Shown one piece after another: positions 16,232-24,272 of a stretch of DNA of 64,000 bases. Both the position numbers and the translations under genes were made by a program. The stretch comes from DATKUC01 sp964577375. Its GTDB lineage: Bacteria > Spirochaetota > Spirochaetia > DSM-27196 > DATKUC01. Within the stretch, counting starts at the first letter, position 1. Each line of letters begins with the position of its first letter. The stretch is from contig CAZNYW010000015.1 of assembly GCA_964577375.1 (NCBI GenBank), positions 1 to 64,000 of the forward strand, written 5' to 3'. Below the pieces are notes generated by a model. The model searched no databases and was not told the origin of the DNA. It saw only the letters and a program-made list of their open reading frames with translations.

Positions 16232-18949
16232 ATGCTACTCGAAAAAAAGAGGCTGTGGCTTCCCGCGCTCGTGCTCGCGGCGGGCCTTCTCTCGCTTGCC
16301 GGCTGCGCGACACAGAGCGCCGCACCCGCTGCGTCGTCGTCCGGCCCGGCGGCAAAAACCAGCTCCGTCGTTCAGACGACGCTCGCGAACGGCCTGAAGG
16401 TCGTCGTGGTGAAGGACCCGCTTGCACCGGTTGTCACCCAGCAGATCACCTACTTTGTCGGCGCAAAGGAGTCGCCGAAGGGGTTTCCGGGCACCGCACA
16501 CGCTCAGGAGCACATGATGTTCCGAGGTGCACCTGGACTCTCCGGCGATCAGCTGTCGCAGATTTCTGCCCAGCTCGGCGGCAACATGGACGCCTACACC
16601 ACTGAAGACACAACCAGCTACTATTTCACGGTGCCGGCATCGGATCTCGATGTTACCCTCAAGATCGGCGCTTTGCGGATGTCGGGCGTGAACGACGCCC
16701 AGTCCGACTGGCAGAAGGAACGTGGAGCGATCGAGCAGGAGGTGGCGCAGGACAATTCCAACCCGCTCTACGTGCTCGAGTCGAAGGCTCAGGCGGCAAT
16801 ATTCGCCGGCACCGCCTACGAAAACACCGGCCTCGGGACAACGCCCTCGTTCGACAAGACCTCCGCAGCGATGCTGCAGAAGTTCTACAATACCTGGTAC
16901 GCTCCCAACAACGCGCTGCTGGTGGTCGCCGGCGACGTCGATCCGGCGGCTGTGACCGCAAAGATCAAGGAGCTCTACGGTTCGATTCCGAGCAAGCAGC
17001 TCCCCGCGCGGCCCTCCTTCAGCCTCGGCGCGGTGACCCCTCAAACCTTTTCTTCGACCACCGACCAGCCCTACGGCATCTTCGCCTTCGTGTTTCGCAT
17101 GCCGGGCTACCAGAGCGCTGACTATCCGGTCGCCCGGCTTACCGCGAGCGTGCTCGATGCGCGGCGCGGAGCTCTCACCGAACTCGCCTACGAAGGCAAG
17201 ACGCTCAACTCCGGTTTCAGCTACCAGGCGATGGTGAGCGCGGGCTATGCCTACGCCTGGGCGGCCTTTCCTGCCGGTACCGACCCTAAGAAGGTCGAAC
17301 AGGAGGTCAGGGGCGCCATCGAGAAGGTGAAGGCCGGTGTACCGGCCGATCTCATCACCGCCGAGCGCGACCGGACCGTCCTCGAAAACGATCTGCAGCG
17401 GAACTCGGTATCCGGGCTCGCGCGCGCGTGGACTGCAGCGGTGGCTCTGCAGAACCGGAGCTCGCCGGCCGAGTCCGCAGGCCTTCTGGAAAAGGTGAGC
17501 GTGGCTGATGTTCAGAAAGAGATAGGCAAAATACTCGACTTCAGCCACGCCATAACGCTGGTACTGACCCCGACCTCTGCAAGCGGCGGCAACGGCGGCG
17601 GTGGACAGGTCTTCGGCGCGCCCGAATCGTTCGGATCCACCGCGCAGCAGGAAGTTCAGCTTCCCGACTGGGCATCCACGGCGCTGAAGAAGCTTCCCGA
17701 TCCGCGGCCGCACTTTCATCCCACCATCTACGACATGGCGAACGGGGTGAGGTTGATCGTTCAACCCATCGCCGGCAGCCATGCGGTGAGCCTGTACGGA
17801 AGCGTGCACACCAACGAAGATCTTCAGGCGGCCAGCGGCAAAGAGGGCGTGCAGGATCTGATGAATACGCTCTTCGAATGGGGTCCGAAGGACATGACCC
17901 GGCAGTCGTTTCAGGCGGCGATGGACTCGCTCGGTGCAGACTTTTCGGCAGGGACCTCTTTTCAGCTGAACGTTCTGCCCGCGAGCTTCGACAAAGGGGT
18001 GAAGCTCCTCGCAGATGACCTCCTCAACCCGGCATTTCCGAGCGACGCGTTTGCCTCGCAGCAGGCGCTGCAGGCGCGTGATGTCGCCGGACAGCTCTCG
18101 AGCCCGGTCTACACCTTCCGCCACAAGATAAACGACTCGCTCGTCCCCAGAGGAGATCCGTCGACCAGACGTCCCACACCGGAATCGATCCGTTCGCTCA
18201 CCCCGCCCGACCTGCAGGATTACTATCGGAAGGTGATGCGGCCCGATGAAACCACCATCGTCGTCACGGGCAATGTCGATGGTCCGGCCGTCAGAAAGGT
18301 GATCGAGAAATATTTCGGAGACTGGAAAGCGCAGGGTCCGAAGCCCAACCTTCACTACGCGCCCGTGCCGCCCTCAAAAGCGCAGCAGGTGCTGGTGCAG
18401 GACCCGGTCCGGCAGCAGAATCAGGTGGTGCTCGCAGAGACTCTGGACCTCACCTACGACGATCCGGCGCACTATGCGGTATCGCTGGGAAATGACTTTC
18501 TCGGCGGCAGCTCCTTCGCAAGTCCTCTCTACCGCGAGCTTCGCGTAAAGCGGGGGCTCGTCTACTATGCGGGATCTTCCGCGTCGTTCGGGAAGACGCG
18601 AGGTTATTTCTACATCGATTTTGCAGCCTACCCGGATAAGGTCGCCGAAGCGAAGCAGATCGCCCTTCAGGTACTGAAACAGATGGGCGAGTCGCCGCTT
18701 TCGGACCAGCAGCTGCATCTGGCCAAGGCGTCGCAGCTGCGCCAGATCGAGCTCTCAAACGTAAGCGTCAGCGACGTCGCGCACAGCTGGATCGGCTACA
18801 GCGAGGAGGGACTCTCGCTCGACCGTCTCTACAAGGTGGCCGCCCACTATCGCTCGCTGACGGCGGAGCAGATACGATCGGCTTTCAGCAAATACGTAGA
18901 CCCTTCGAGACTGTCGGAGATGGTACTCGGCAAGCCCGCCGGCAAGTAG
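16232..18949 (+). CDS. M16-family zinc metallopeptidase, lipoprotein
   Basis: 905 residues with a lipobox (LLSLAGC) after the signal sequence, so it is membrane-anchored outside the cytoplasm. The first M16 half carries the inverted zinc motif HAQEH (90-94) with the third ligand at E168/E170. The second half (about 505-905) has the fold without the motif, as in two-domain pitrilysin-like enzymes. The ATG at 16232 is preceded by AAAGGA and starts the signal peptide; an upstream in-frame ATG at 16127 would bury it. It probably degrades peptides in the periplasm. A GC-rich hairpin overlaps the stop codon. Confidence 0.9.
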   Translation: MLLEKKRLWLPALVLAAGLLSLAGCATQSAAPAASSSGPAAKTSSVVQTTLANGLKVVVVKDPLAPVVTQQITYFVGAKESPKGFPGTAHAQEHMMFRGAPGLSGDQLSQISAQLGGNMDAYTTEDTTSYYFTVPASDLDVTLKIGALRMSGVNDAQSDWQKERGAIEQEVAQDNSNPLYVLESKAQAAIFAGTAYENTGLGTTPSFDKTSAAMLQKFYNTWYAPNNALLVVAGDVDPAAVTAKIKELYGSIPSKQLPARPSFSLGAVTPQTFSSTTDQPYGIFAFVFRMPGYQSADYPVARLTASVLDARRGALTELAYEGKTLNSGFSYQAMVSAGYAYAWAAFPAGTDPKKVEQEVRGAIEKVKAGVPADLITAERDRTVLENDLQRNSVSGLARAWTAAVALQNRSSPAESAGLLEKVSVADVQKEIGKILDFSHAITLVLTPTSASGGNGGGGQVFGAPESFGSTAQQEVQLPDWASTALKKLPDPRPHFHPTIYDMANGVRLIVQPIAGSHAVSLYGSVHTNEDLQAASGKEGVQDLMNTLFEWGPKDMTRQSFQAAMDSLGADFSAGTSFQLNVLPASFDKGVKLLADDLLNPAFPSDAFASQQALQARDVAGQLSSPVYTFRHKINDSLVPRGDPSTRRPTPESIRSLTPPDLQDYYRKVMRPDETTIVVTGNVDGPAVRKVIEKYFGDWKAQGPKPNLHYAPVPPSKAQQVLVQDPVRQQNQVVLAETLDLTYDDPAHYAVSLGNDFLGGSSFASPLYRELRVKRGLVYYAGSSASFGKTRGYFYIDFAAYPDKVAEAKQIALQVLKQMGESPLSDQQLHLAKASQLRQIELSNVSVSDVAHSWIGYSEEGLSLDRLYKVAAHYRSLTAEQIRSAFSKYVDPSRLSEMVLGKPAGK

Positions 18950-18957
18950 CGGCGGGC
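18934..18957 (+). terminator. GC-rich hairpin at the end of the M16 gene
   Basis: GCCCGCCG, 8-nt loop holding the TAG stop, CGGCGGGC. The stem is perfect, but no U-run follows, so it may be a weak terminator or a 3'-end stabiliser. Confidence 0.4.
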
Positions 18958-18983
18958 CTCCTGCCGGACTTTCCGGTTTCGAA

Positions 18984-19012
18984 TTGACACGGCGCGCCTG
19001 CGGAATTAGTCT
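18984..19012 (+). promoter_or_regulatory. Promoter of the UbiE-UbiA operon
   Basis: TTGACA, a 17-bp spacer and TAGTCT, 44 bp before the start of the first gene. The same form (TTGACA-17-TAGACT) occurs at 35004. Confidence 0.65.
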
Positions 19013-19055
19013 GTAGCCACAGTTCCTACACACAGATTTCTCCGGAAGGATGGCT

Positions 19056-19880
19056 ATGAGGCGGACATCAGGCGCACCCGTCGTGGAAGGCGACACGTTT
19101 TCACGTCGGATCACGAGACTTCTCTATCATTCCCGCGATGCAGCCCGTGGTCCCTCACGTGTCGGTGCCTTTCTAGGCGACTCGCAGCTTCACCGCATGT
19201 TCGAGACGATCGGCACTACCTACGACGTGCAGAATCATCTGCTGTCCGTCGGACGCGACCGGCATTGGCGCCGCATGCTCGCCGACCTCATCGGCCGCGA
19301 GCCGGTAGCTTCGGTAGTCGACATGGCAACCGGGACCGGTGACGTGGCGATCGAGCTTGCCCGCAGATTTCCGTCGGCACAGATCGCCGGAATCGACTAC
19401 TCGCAGAAGATGCTGGCGGTGGCGGCGTCGAAGCTTGCCCACACGCGTAACGCGGCAATTCGCGGCCGGGTGCGGCTGCTCCAGGCAGATATCCGCGAAA
19501 CCGGGCTGCCCGCCGAAGGCGCCGACGTGGTTACCATCTCCTTTGCGCTGCGCAATCTCGAAGACAGGCTTCCGGCTCTCGACGAGTTCCGGCGGCTGCT
19601 CCGACCGGGCGGCAGGCTTTTCATAATGGAGTTTGCGCTTCCCGAGACTCCGATCGTCGGCAGGGCGTACCGCCTCTATTTCGACCATCTGATGCCTCTT
19701 GCCGGGAACCTGCTGTCGAGAACGGACTATGCCTACACCTATCTGAAGGAGTCGGTCCACGGTTTCCCATCCCCGCCGGAGTTCGTCTCGGAGATCGAGC
19801 GATCCGGTTTTGCCGGGGTCAGGGCGGTGCCGATGACTTTCGGATTGTCCACCATCTATTGCGCGCGCCGTCCGGCGTGA
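19056..19880 (+). CDS. UbiE/MenG-like C-methyltransferase
   Basis: 274 residues. SAM motif I VVDMATGTGDVAIELA, then GIDYSQKML, FALRNLEDR and the UbiE/COQ5 signature YTYLKESVHGFPSPPEF. The family methylates demethylmenaquinone or demethoxyquinol. GGAAGG abuts an ATG at 19050 but is 6 nt from the ATG at 19056, which I prefer. It is first in an operon with another methyltransferase and a UbiA-type prenyltransferase, which suggests synthesis or modification of a prenylated quinone-like lipid. No other menaquinone genes are in the window. Confidence 0.8.
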   Translation: MRRTSGAPVVEGDTFSRRITRLLYHSRDAARGPSRVGAFLGDSQLHRMFETIGTTYDVQNHLLSVGRDRHWRRMLADLIGREPVASVVDMATGTGDVAIELARRFPSAQIAGIDYSQKMLAVAASKLAHTRNAAIRGRVRLLQADIRETGLPAEGADVVTISFALRNLEDRLPALDEFRRLLRPGGRLFIMEFALPETPIVGRAYRLYFDHLMPLAGNLLSRTDYAYTYLKESVHGFPSPPEFVSEIERSGFAGVRAVPMTFGLSTIYCARRPA

Positions 19881-19893
19881 AAGGAAACGACTG

Positions 19894-20496
19894 ATGAAGA
19901 CCAACTGGGTAGAGCGGCTGTGGGTGAACGGTCCCTGGCGATCGGCATTTCTTCTGGGTGAGGTGCGATTCTTCAAGCGGACGAGGGAGCTCGCCCGCGG
20001 TACCCGGGTCCTGGAAATCGGCTGCGGAAAAGGGGTTGGCGCCCGGCTGGTGTACAAACGGTTCGAGCCCGCAGAGCTCGATGCCGTCGATGTCGATCCG
20101 GAAATGATCAGGCGGGCGGAAAGGCAGTACCGTTTTCTTCCTCGAGACAGTGTGCACTTTGCGGTCGCCGACGCGCAGGAGCTCCCCTTCGGTGACGCGG
20201 AGATGGATGCAGTTTTCAACTTTGGAATCCTGCACCACCTGGAGGACTGGAACCGCGGCATCCGGGAGGTGGCCCGGGTTCTGAAGCCAGGCGGAACATT
20301 CTACTTCGAAGAGATCTATCCCGAGCTCTACGCAGGGCCGATTCTCAAACACATTCTGGTACACCCGACCGAAAACAGATTTCATGCGGCCCAGTACAGG
20401 GCGGCGCTGGAAGAGGCGGGACTGCACATCCTTGACGGGTATCACGAGTCGAAGTACGCGATTCTGGCTGTGGCCGTCAAGGACGGTGCGCGATGA
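19894..20496 (+). CDS. Class I SAM-dependent methyltransferase
   Basis: 200 residues: motif I VLEIGCGKGVGA, acidic AVDVDPEMI, ADAQELPFGD, FNFGILHHLEDW and LKPGGTFYFEE, the Methyltransf_11 pattern. It starts 13 bp after the UbiE-like gene and overlaps the UbiA-like gene by 4 bp (ATGA), so it belongs to the same pathway. Substrate unknown. Confidence 0.88.
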   Translation: MKTNWVERLWVNGPWRSAFLLGEVRFFKRTRELARGTRVLEIGCGKGVGARLVYKRFEPAELDAVDVDPEMIRRAERQYRFLPRDSVHFAVADAQELPFGDAEMDAVFNFGILHHLEDWNRGIREVARVLKPGGTFYFEEIYPELYAGPILKHILVHPTENRFHAAQYRAALEEAGLHILDGYHESKYAILAVAVKDGAR

Positions 20497-21395
20497 GGCT
20501 GCGCTACTTCTTCGCGCTCTCGCGGACGCCGCATGCAGTGCTCGATCTCGCCGCCCCCGCCGTGACCGCACTTTTGTGGACCGGCCGTCTGCCCGAGCCG
20601 TGGATCGTGGCTGTCGGTATGGTCACCGCCTTTGCCGCCTACACTGCAGTCTATGCGCTCAATGATCTGGTCGATTGCCGGAGGGACGCAGGCCGCGCTG
20701 CCGGATGCCCCGATCCGGAATCCGATCTGGACGCCGCTGTGCAGCTTCATCCGGTCGCCCATGGCTGCATCAGCTTCGGTGCGGCACTTGCCTGGACTCT
20801 ATCCTGGGGCGCAATAGCCTCCGTGGGCGCCTTCCTTCTCAATCCGGTATGTCTTGTGATGTTCCTCGTCGCCTGTCTCTTCGAAGCACTCTACTGCACG
20901 CTCGGCGGCGTTACCCCCTTCCGCACGCTCATCGCCGGGCTCGTCAAGAGCGCGGGCCCTCTTGCCGCGATTCTGGCAGTAGATCCTTCGCCCGTCCCCG
21001 GAAGGTTTCTGCTGTTTTTCGCCTGGGTTTTCCTCTGGGAAATCGGCGGGCAGAACATACCGAACGATCTGGCCGACGCCGCAGAGGACAGCAGGCTCGG
21101 GTTCCGTACCGTTCCCGTGTCGCTTCCCCCTCTCTGGACCGGAATAACGACCTTCGGGGCGCTGCTCGCGACGGTGCTCATCAGCGCAGTTCTCGCCGCA
21201 CGCGAGGCGAACCTCGCGGGTGCCGCCTTTGCGCTGCTTGCGGTGCTCGTCGGTACCGGACAGCTGCTGCTGCCGGGGGCACGCCTGCTGCGGGCCGCAG
21301 ACCGGAGGAATGCGCTGCGCCTGTTCAATCGCGCGAGCTACTACCCCCTGGGAATGCTGCTGGTCGCTGCCGCGCGGATTTCTCTGCGTCTCTGA
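20493..21395 (+). CDS. UbiA-family prenyltransferase
   Basis: 300 residues and about eight membrane helices. Both Asp-rich motifs of the family are present: NDLVDCRRD (near 57-65) and NDLADAAED (near 190), which bind the prenyl diphosphate through Mg2+. Its 4-bp overlap with the methyltransferase gene indicates tight coupling. The aromatic acceptor (naphthoate, hydroxybenzoate, other) cannot be decided from sequence. Confidence 0.85.
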   Translation: MRLRYFFALSRTPHAVLDLAAPAVTALLWTGRLPEPWIVAVGMVTAFAAYTAVYALNDLVDCRRDAGRAAGCPDPESDLDAAVQLHPVAHGCISFGAALAWTLSWGAIASVGAFLLNPVCLVMFLVACLFEALYCTLGGVTPFRTLIAGLVKSAGPLAAILAVDPSPVPGRFLLFFAWVFLWEIGGQNIPNDLADAAEDSRLGFRTVPVSLPPLWTGITTFGALLATVLISAVLAAREANLAGAAFALLAVLVGTGQLLLPGARLLRAADRRNALRLFNRASYYPLGMLLVAAARISLRL

Positions 21396-21441
21396 AGCGC
21401 CCGGAAGCCGGAGCCCGTAACCCGAAACACGGAAAAAGAGC

Positions 21442-21470
21442 TTGAAGTCCTACCCGAAACCTTGTATACT
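21442..21470 (+). promoter_or_regulatory. Promoter of the RRM protein gene
   Basis: TTGAAG, a 17-bp spacer and TATACT. Transcription should start at about 21477, leaving a 5' leader of about 175 nt. Confidence 0.65.
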
Positions 21471-21472
21471 CT

Positions 21473-21534
21473 CGCAATCTGGACTGGCGTCCGGTGCTGG
21501 GATCCCATAGAGCATCGGACGTGCAGAGATTGTG
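21473..21534 (+). promoter_or_regulatory. Large 5'-leader hairpin of the RRM mRNA
   Basis: Inner stem GCGTCCGGTGCT with AGCATCGGACGTGC (12 pairs including G-U). Outer stem CGCAATCT with AGATTGTG. Loop of about 12 nt containing GGGATCCC. It begins at or a few nt beside the predicted transcription start and has no U-tract, so it is a leader structure rather than a terminator. Confidence 0.6.
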
Positions 21535-21651
21535 TTAATGTACGTGTAGTGTGCCTGGTATCCCGGTGTATACGGAAAGACGCGAGATATTTGTCGTTGA
21601 TGAATTCCAGAAAACAAGTTAATGGGGACCAGAAACCCCGGAGAATCGTTC

Positions 21652-21915
21652 ATGGCTAATAAATTGTACGTTGGAAACCTCAGCTACAGCACGGAATCCG
21701 ACAGCCTTCATCAGCTCTTCTCGCAGTACGGCGAGATCGTCTCGGTAAACGTAATCACCGACCGTGACACCGGACGGCCGCGTGGGTTTGGTTTTGTCGA
21801 GATGGCTACCGCAGACGCCGCACAGGCAGCGATCGCCGCACTCGACGGCACCGAGCTCGATGGCCGCAGACTACGCGTAAACGAAGCGCAGGAGCGCTCC
21901 CGTCCTCGTTTCTAG
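21652..21915 (+). CDS. Small RNA-recognition-motif (RRM) protein
   Basis: 87 residues forming one RRM: RNP2 LYVGNLSY (4-11) and RNP1 RGFGFVEM (43-50), with the aromatic residues that stack on RNA. Bacterial single-RRM proteins of this size resemble cyanobacterial cold-inducible Rbp proteins. GGAG lies 8 nt before the ATG. A long structured leader suggests post-transcriptional, perhaps autogenous or temperature-dependent, control. Confidence 0.92.
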   Translation: MANKLYVGNLSYSTESDSLHQLFSQYGEIVSVNVITDRDTGRPRGFGFVEMATADAAQAAIAALDGTELDGRRLRVNEAQERSRPRF

Positions 21916-21922
21916 TCGCTTT

Positions 21923-21939
21923 CCGGCAGATTCTGCCGG
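21923..21939. terminator. Short hairpin after the RRM gene
   Basis: CCGGCA, GATTC, TGCCGG, 8 bp after the stop codon and without a U-tract. The following 100 bp to the convergent kinase gene also contains imperfect GC-rich inverted repeats. A weak terminator at best. Confidence 0.35.
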
Positions 21940-22043
21940 GTGACTGACCAACGAAAATAGCCCGGGCAGCATCGGCACCTCAGGGTCCGGATGCCGTCCG
22001 GGGCTGCTCTTCACACCTGCCGGCGATTCTTCTCTGCCTTTCA

Positions 22044-23408
22044 TCATGCATACTTTACGTGTGACATCGCTTCGCGAACGTTCCGGGTTGCTCCGGAACG
22101 GAGCGAGGCAAGCAGTGCTGCACCGAAAGCCGCCTCTTCCGCATGCCGCGGGACAAGAATCGCGTCGCTTCCAAAGGTCCGTCCGAGCCGGTCGCGAACG
22201 GCGGGGTTGTTTCTAACCGTGTTTCCCGAGCCTACCAGTATCTGGTGATTTCGCCGCACATCCTCCGGAAGTAGGGCGTAGAGCTCGTGCAGCTCGCGTG
22301 CCATTCCGTCCATGAATCCGGCGGTAAGACGCGCCGGTGTGAAATTTCGCAGGGTAATATTCTCTATCTTTCCTGCCGCGACCTTTCCGTCGCCGCGTGA
22401 GCCGGCGAACCGTGTGTCCACCGTCGGTCCTCCCTCGGCCGCCGTTTCGGCGCTCACAATCCGGTTCATCATCTCATAGACATCGATCCCCCCTTTGCAG
22501 CCCGAAAGCTCGACAACGGCCCGGTAGAATTCGGCAAGAAGAGCGAGACTTTTCCCTCCACTCAAGGTGGCGCCGACAACGAGAAACCCTTCCGGGAAGG
22601 GTCGGGTGTCGAGACCGGGGACAAGGTCCGGCGTGGTGCGGAAGAGCGAAATCTGACCGCTCGTTCCAAGGTTGAGCAAGAGCGACGCGGCGGGGTCGCG
22701 GATCGCACCGAGAAAGCTCGCCTGGTTGTCGCCGACGGTTCCGGCGATGAGCATTCCATCCTTCCCCTTCCTCACCAGCTCGCTCCCCTGTGCGAGATGT
22801 GGGAGAATCGACGGGTCGATCCCCAGTCGTTCGATTGCGGAATGATCGAAACTCTGCTCTGCCGGAAGATAGACTCCCATCCCCGCCGCATTAGACGGAT
22901 CGGTGACCGGAGCACTCTCGCCGGCAAGCCGCATAGCAGTGTAGTCCATTATCGTGCAGATTCGCCGTGCATCAGGCGGAACCAGTCCGTTGCGGCTGTT
23001 GTAGAAATGCGTCACCAGCCCGAAGCCGGTGGAAAGAGGATGCCCGGCGAGCGACGAGGCCTCTTCCGCGTAGGTTTTCCCGTTGCCGAAGGGCAGGGCA
23101 CCGCGCCGGTCGAGCCAGGTGTAGAGCGGCGAAATTGCTTCTCCCTCTGCGTCGACGTAGAGAATTCCGTGCATCTGACCGGTAACGCATACGGCGTCGG
23201 CCCGGTTGCCGCCCGACTGCATTTCGGCGAGCATCTCGCCTGCCCGCGTCACGATCTTCTCCGCATCCTGCCGGTTTTCCCACGGATTCTCCGCGGGTGT
23301 CTCTACGCCCGAGGCCGATGAACCGCTCCAGATCGCTTCGTCGGCATCGAGATCGAAGAGCACGCCCGAGATCGAGGTCGTTCCAAGGTCAATTCCCGCA
23401 AATCTCAT
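22044..23408 (-). CDS. FGGY-family carbohydrate kinase, sedoheptulokinase-like
   Basis: 454 residues. The N-terminal ATP/sugar fold opens with GIDLGTTSISGVLFD, then CVTGQMHGILYVDAEG, a form seen in sedoheptulokinase-like FGGY proteins; the phosphate and adenosine loops (LLNLGTSGQISL; ILVGSGNTVRNNP) and the catalytic-base region TVGDNQASFLG are present. It should phosphorylate a ketose in the cytoplasm. The start at 23408 follows GAGG; a TATAAT element (plus-strand complement at 23426-23431) lies just upstream. It is divergent from a TetR gene. Confidence 0.83.
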   Translation of the reverse strand: MRFAGIDLGTTSISGVLFDLDADEAIWSGSSASGVETPAENPWENRQDAEKIVTRAGEMLAEMQSGGNRADAVCVTGQMHGILYVDAEGEAISPLYTWLDRRGALPFGNGKTYAEEASSLAGHPLSTGFGLVTHFYNSRNGLVPPDARRICTIMDYTAMRLAGESAPVTDPSNAAGMGVYLPAEQSFDHSAIERLGIDPSILPHLAQGSELVRKGKDGMLIAGTVGDNQASFLGAIRDPAASLLLNLGTSGQISLFRTTPDLVPGLDTRPFPEGFLVVGATLSGGKSLALLAEFYRAVVELSGCKGGIDVYEMMNRIVSAETAAEGGPTVDTRFAGSRGDGKVAAGKIENITLRNFTPARLTAGFMDGMARELHELYALLPEDVRRNHQILVGSGNTVRNNPAVRDRLGRTFGSDAILVPRHAEEAAFGAALLASLRSGATRNVREAMSHVKYA

Positions 23409-23491
23409 TCTTTCACCTCGAGTCGATTATACAGGGCAGGGCGCTTTAGTTCGATTCCCGGCGTTCCGGTTCGCTTTGCACCATGTATTCC

Positions 23492-23520
23492 TTGCCGTCC
23501 GCAACTATTGCGGGTAAGAT
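23492..23520 (+). promoter_or_regulatory. TetR promoter with dyad in the spacer
   Basis: TTGCCG, a 17-bp spacer and TAAGAT. The spacer holds the perfect dyad CCGCAA-CTA-TTGCGG (23499-23513), a typical placement for an autoregulatory TetR operator. It also lies upstream of the divergent kinase gene. Confidence 0.5.
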
Positions 23521-23537
23521 GCAATGCGAGGCCTCAC

Positions 23538-24179
23538 ATGTCAGACAGCGGTCAATCCCGCCGCCCGATTACCCAGCGAAAGAAGCGCGCGCAGGAGACC
23601 AGAAAACGCATTTTCGACAGCGCGCTCGAACTGTTCCAGGAGCGCGGTTATGACAACGTCAGTGTTGACGACATCGCGGCGCGTGCCGGAACGGCAAAGG
23701 GATCCTTCTACACCTACTTCGGTACCAAGAGCGACATCATCATCGAGGAGTTCCGCAGCCTGGATGAGTACGCGCAGGAGATTCTCGGCAGTCTTCCGGC
23801 GGAATCGACCGCCTCGGAAAGGCTCTCCGTCTTCGTAAGCCGGCTCCTCGACTACTACTACACCAGGGTTGGGCACCAGACGCTCGGCATTCTCTACATC
23901 AACCAGCTCTCCTCGAGTGAATCGATGCGCATAGTCGGGGCGCCGGGGCGCCCGACCGTCGATGCGATCGAGGTCCTCATCGAAGAGGGGCAGCGCGGCG
24001 GTGAGTTCGTCCGTGAGACGGATCCGACGACGCTTGCCGGCTGGGTAAATCGCGCGATGCGCGGGCTCTACGTCGACTGGGCGGTCTCCCGCGGCGCGTT
24101 CCACCTCCCGAAAGAGGGGATGAGGTACTTCTCCGCAGTGATTCTGCCGGCATTGCGCGTGAAACATTCTTCCTCTTGA
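23538..24179 (+). CDS. TetR/AcrR-family transcriptional regulator
   Basis: 213 residues. N-terminal HTH (about 20-60: VDDIAARAGTAKGSFYTYF), then an all-helical ligand domain without a clear subfamily signature. I chose the ATG at 23538 because GAGG precedes it; an upstream in-frame start falls within the promoter. It lies between an FGGY kinase gene (divergent) and glpD (93 bp downstream), either of which it may control besides itself. Confidence 0.88.
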   Translation: MSDSGQSRRPITQRKKRAQETRKRIFDSALELFQERGYDNVSVDDIAARAGTAKGSFYTYFGTKSDIIIEEFRSLDEYAQEILGSLPAESTASERLSVFVSRLLDYYYTRVGHQTLGILYINQLSSSESMRIVGAPGRPTVDAIEVLIEEGQRGGEFVRETDPTTLAGWVNRAMRGLYVDWAVSRGAFHLPKEGMRYFSAVILPALRVKHSSS

Positions 24180-24272
24180 TTCCCACAATTTCGAGCACCT
24201 TCTCCTCGCACAAGTCTTCAAGAATTGTTACATTTGTTCTTGTTGCTTGATCCAATGTTCACCGGAGGTTAC

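Noticed and set aside
16235..18355. 706-codon minus-strand frame opposite the M16 peptidase
   Set aside because: Shadow of a well-supported gene; the translation has no hydrophobic core or motif.
23432..23470. TTCGATTCC resembling a tRNA T-arm upstream of the FGGY kinase gene
   Set aside because: No T-stem, acceptor stem, anticodon arm or 3' end can be built around it.
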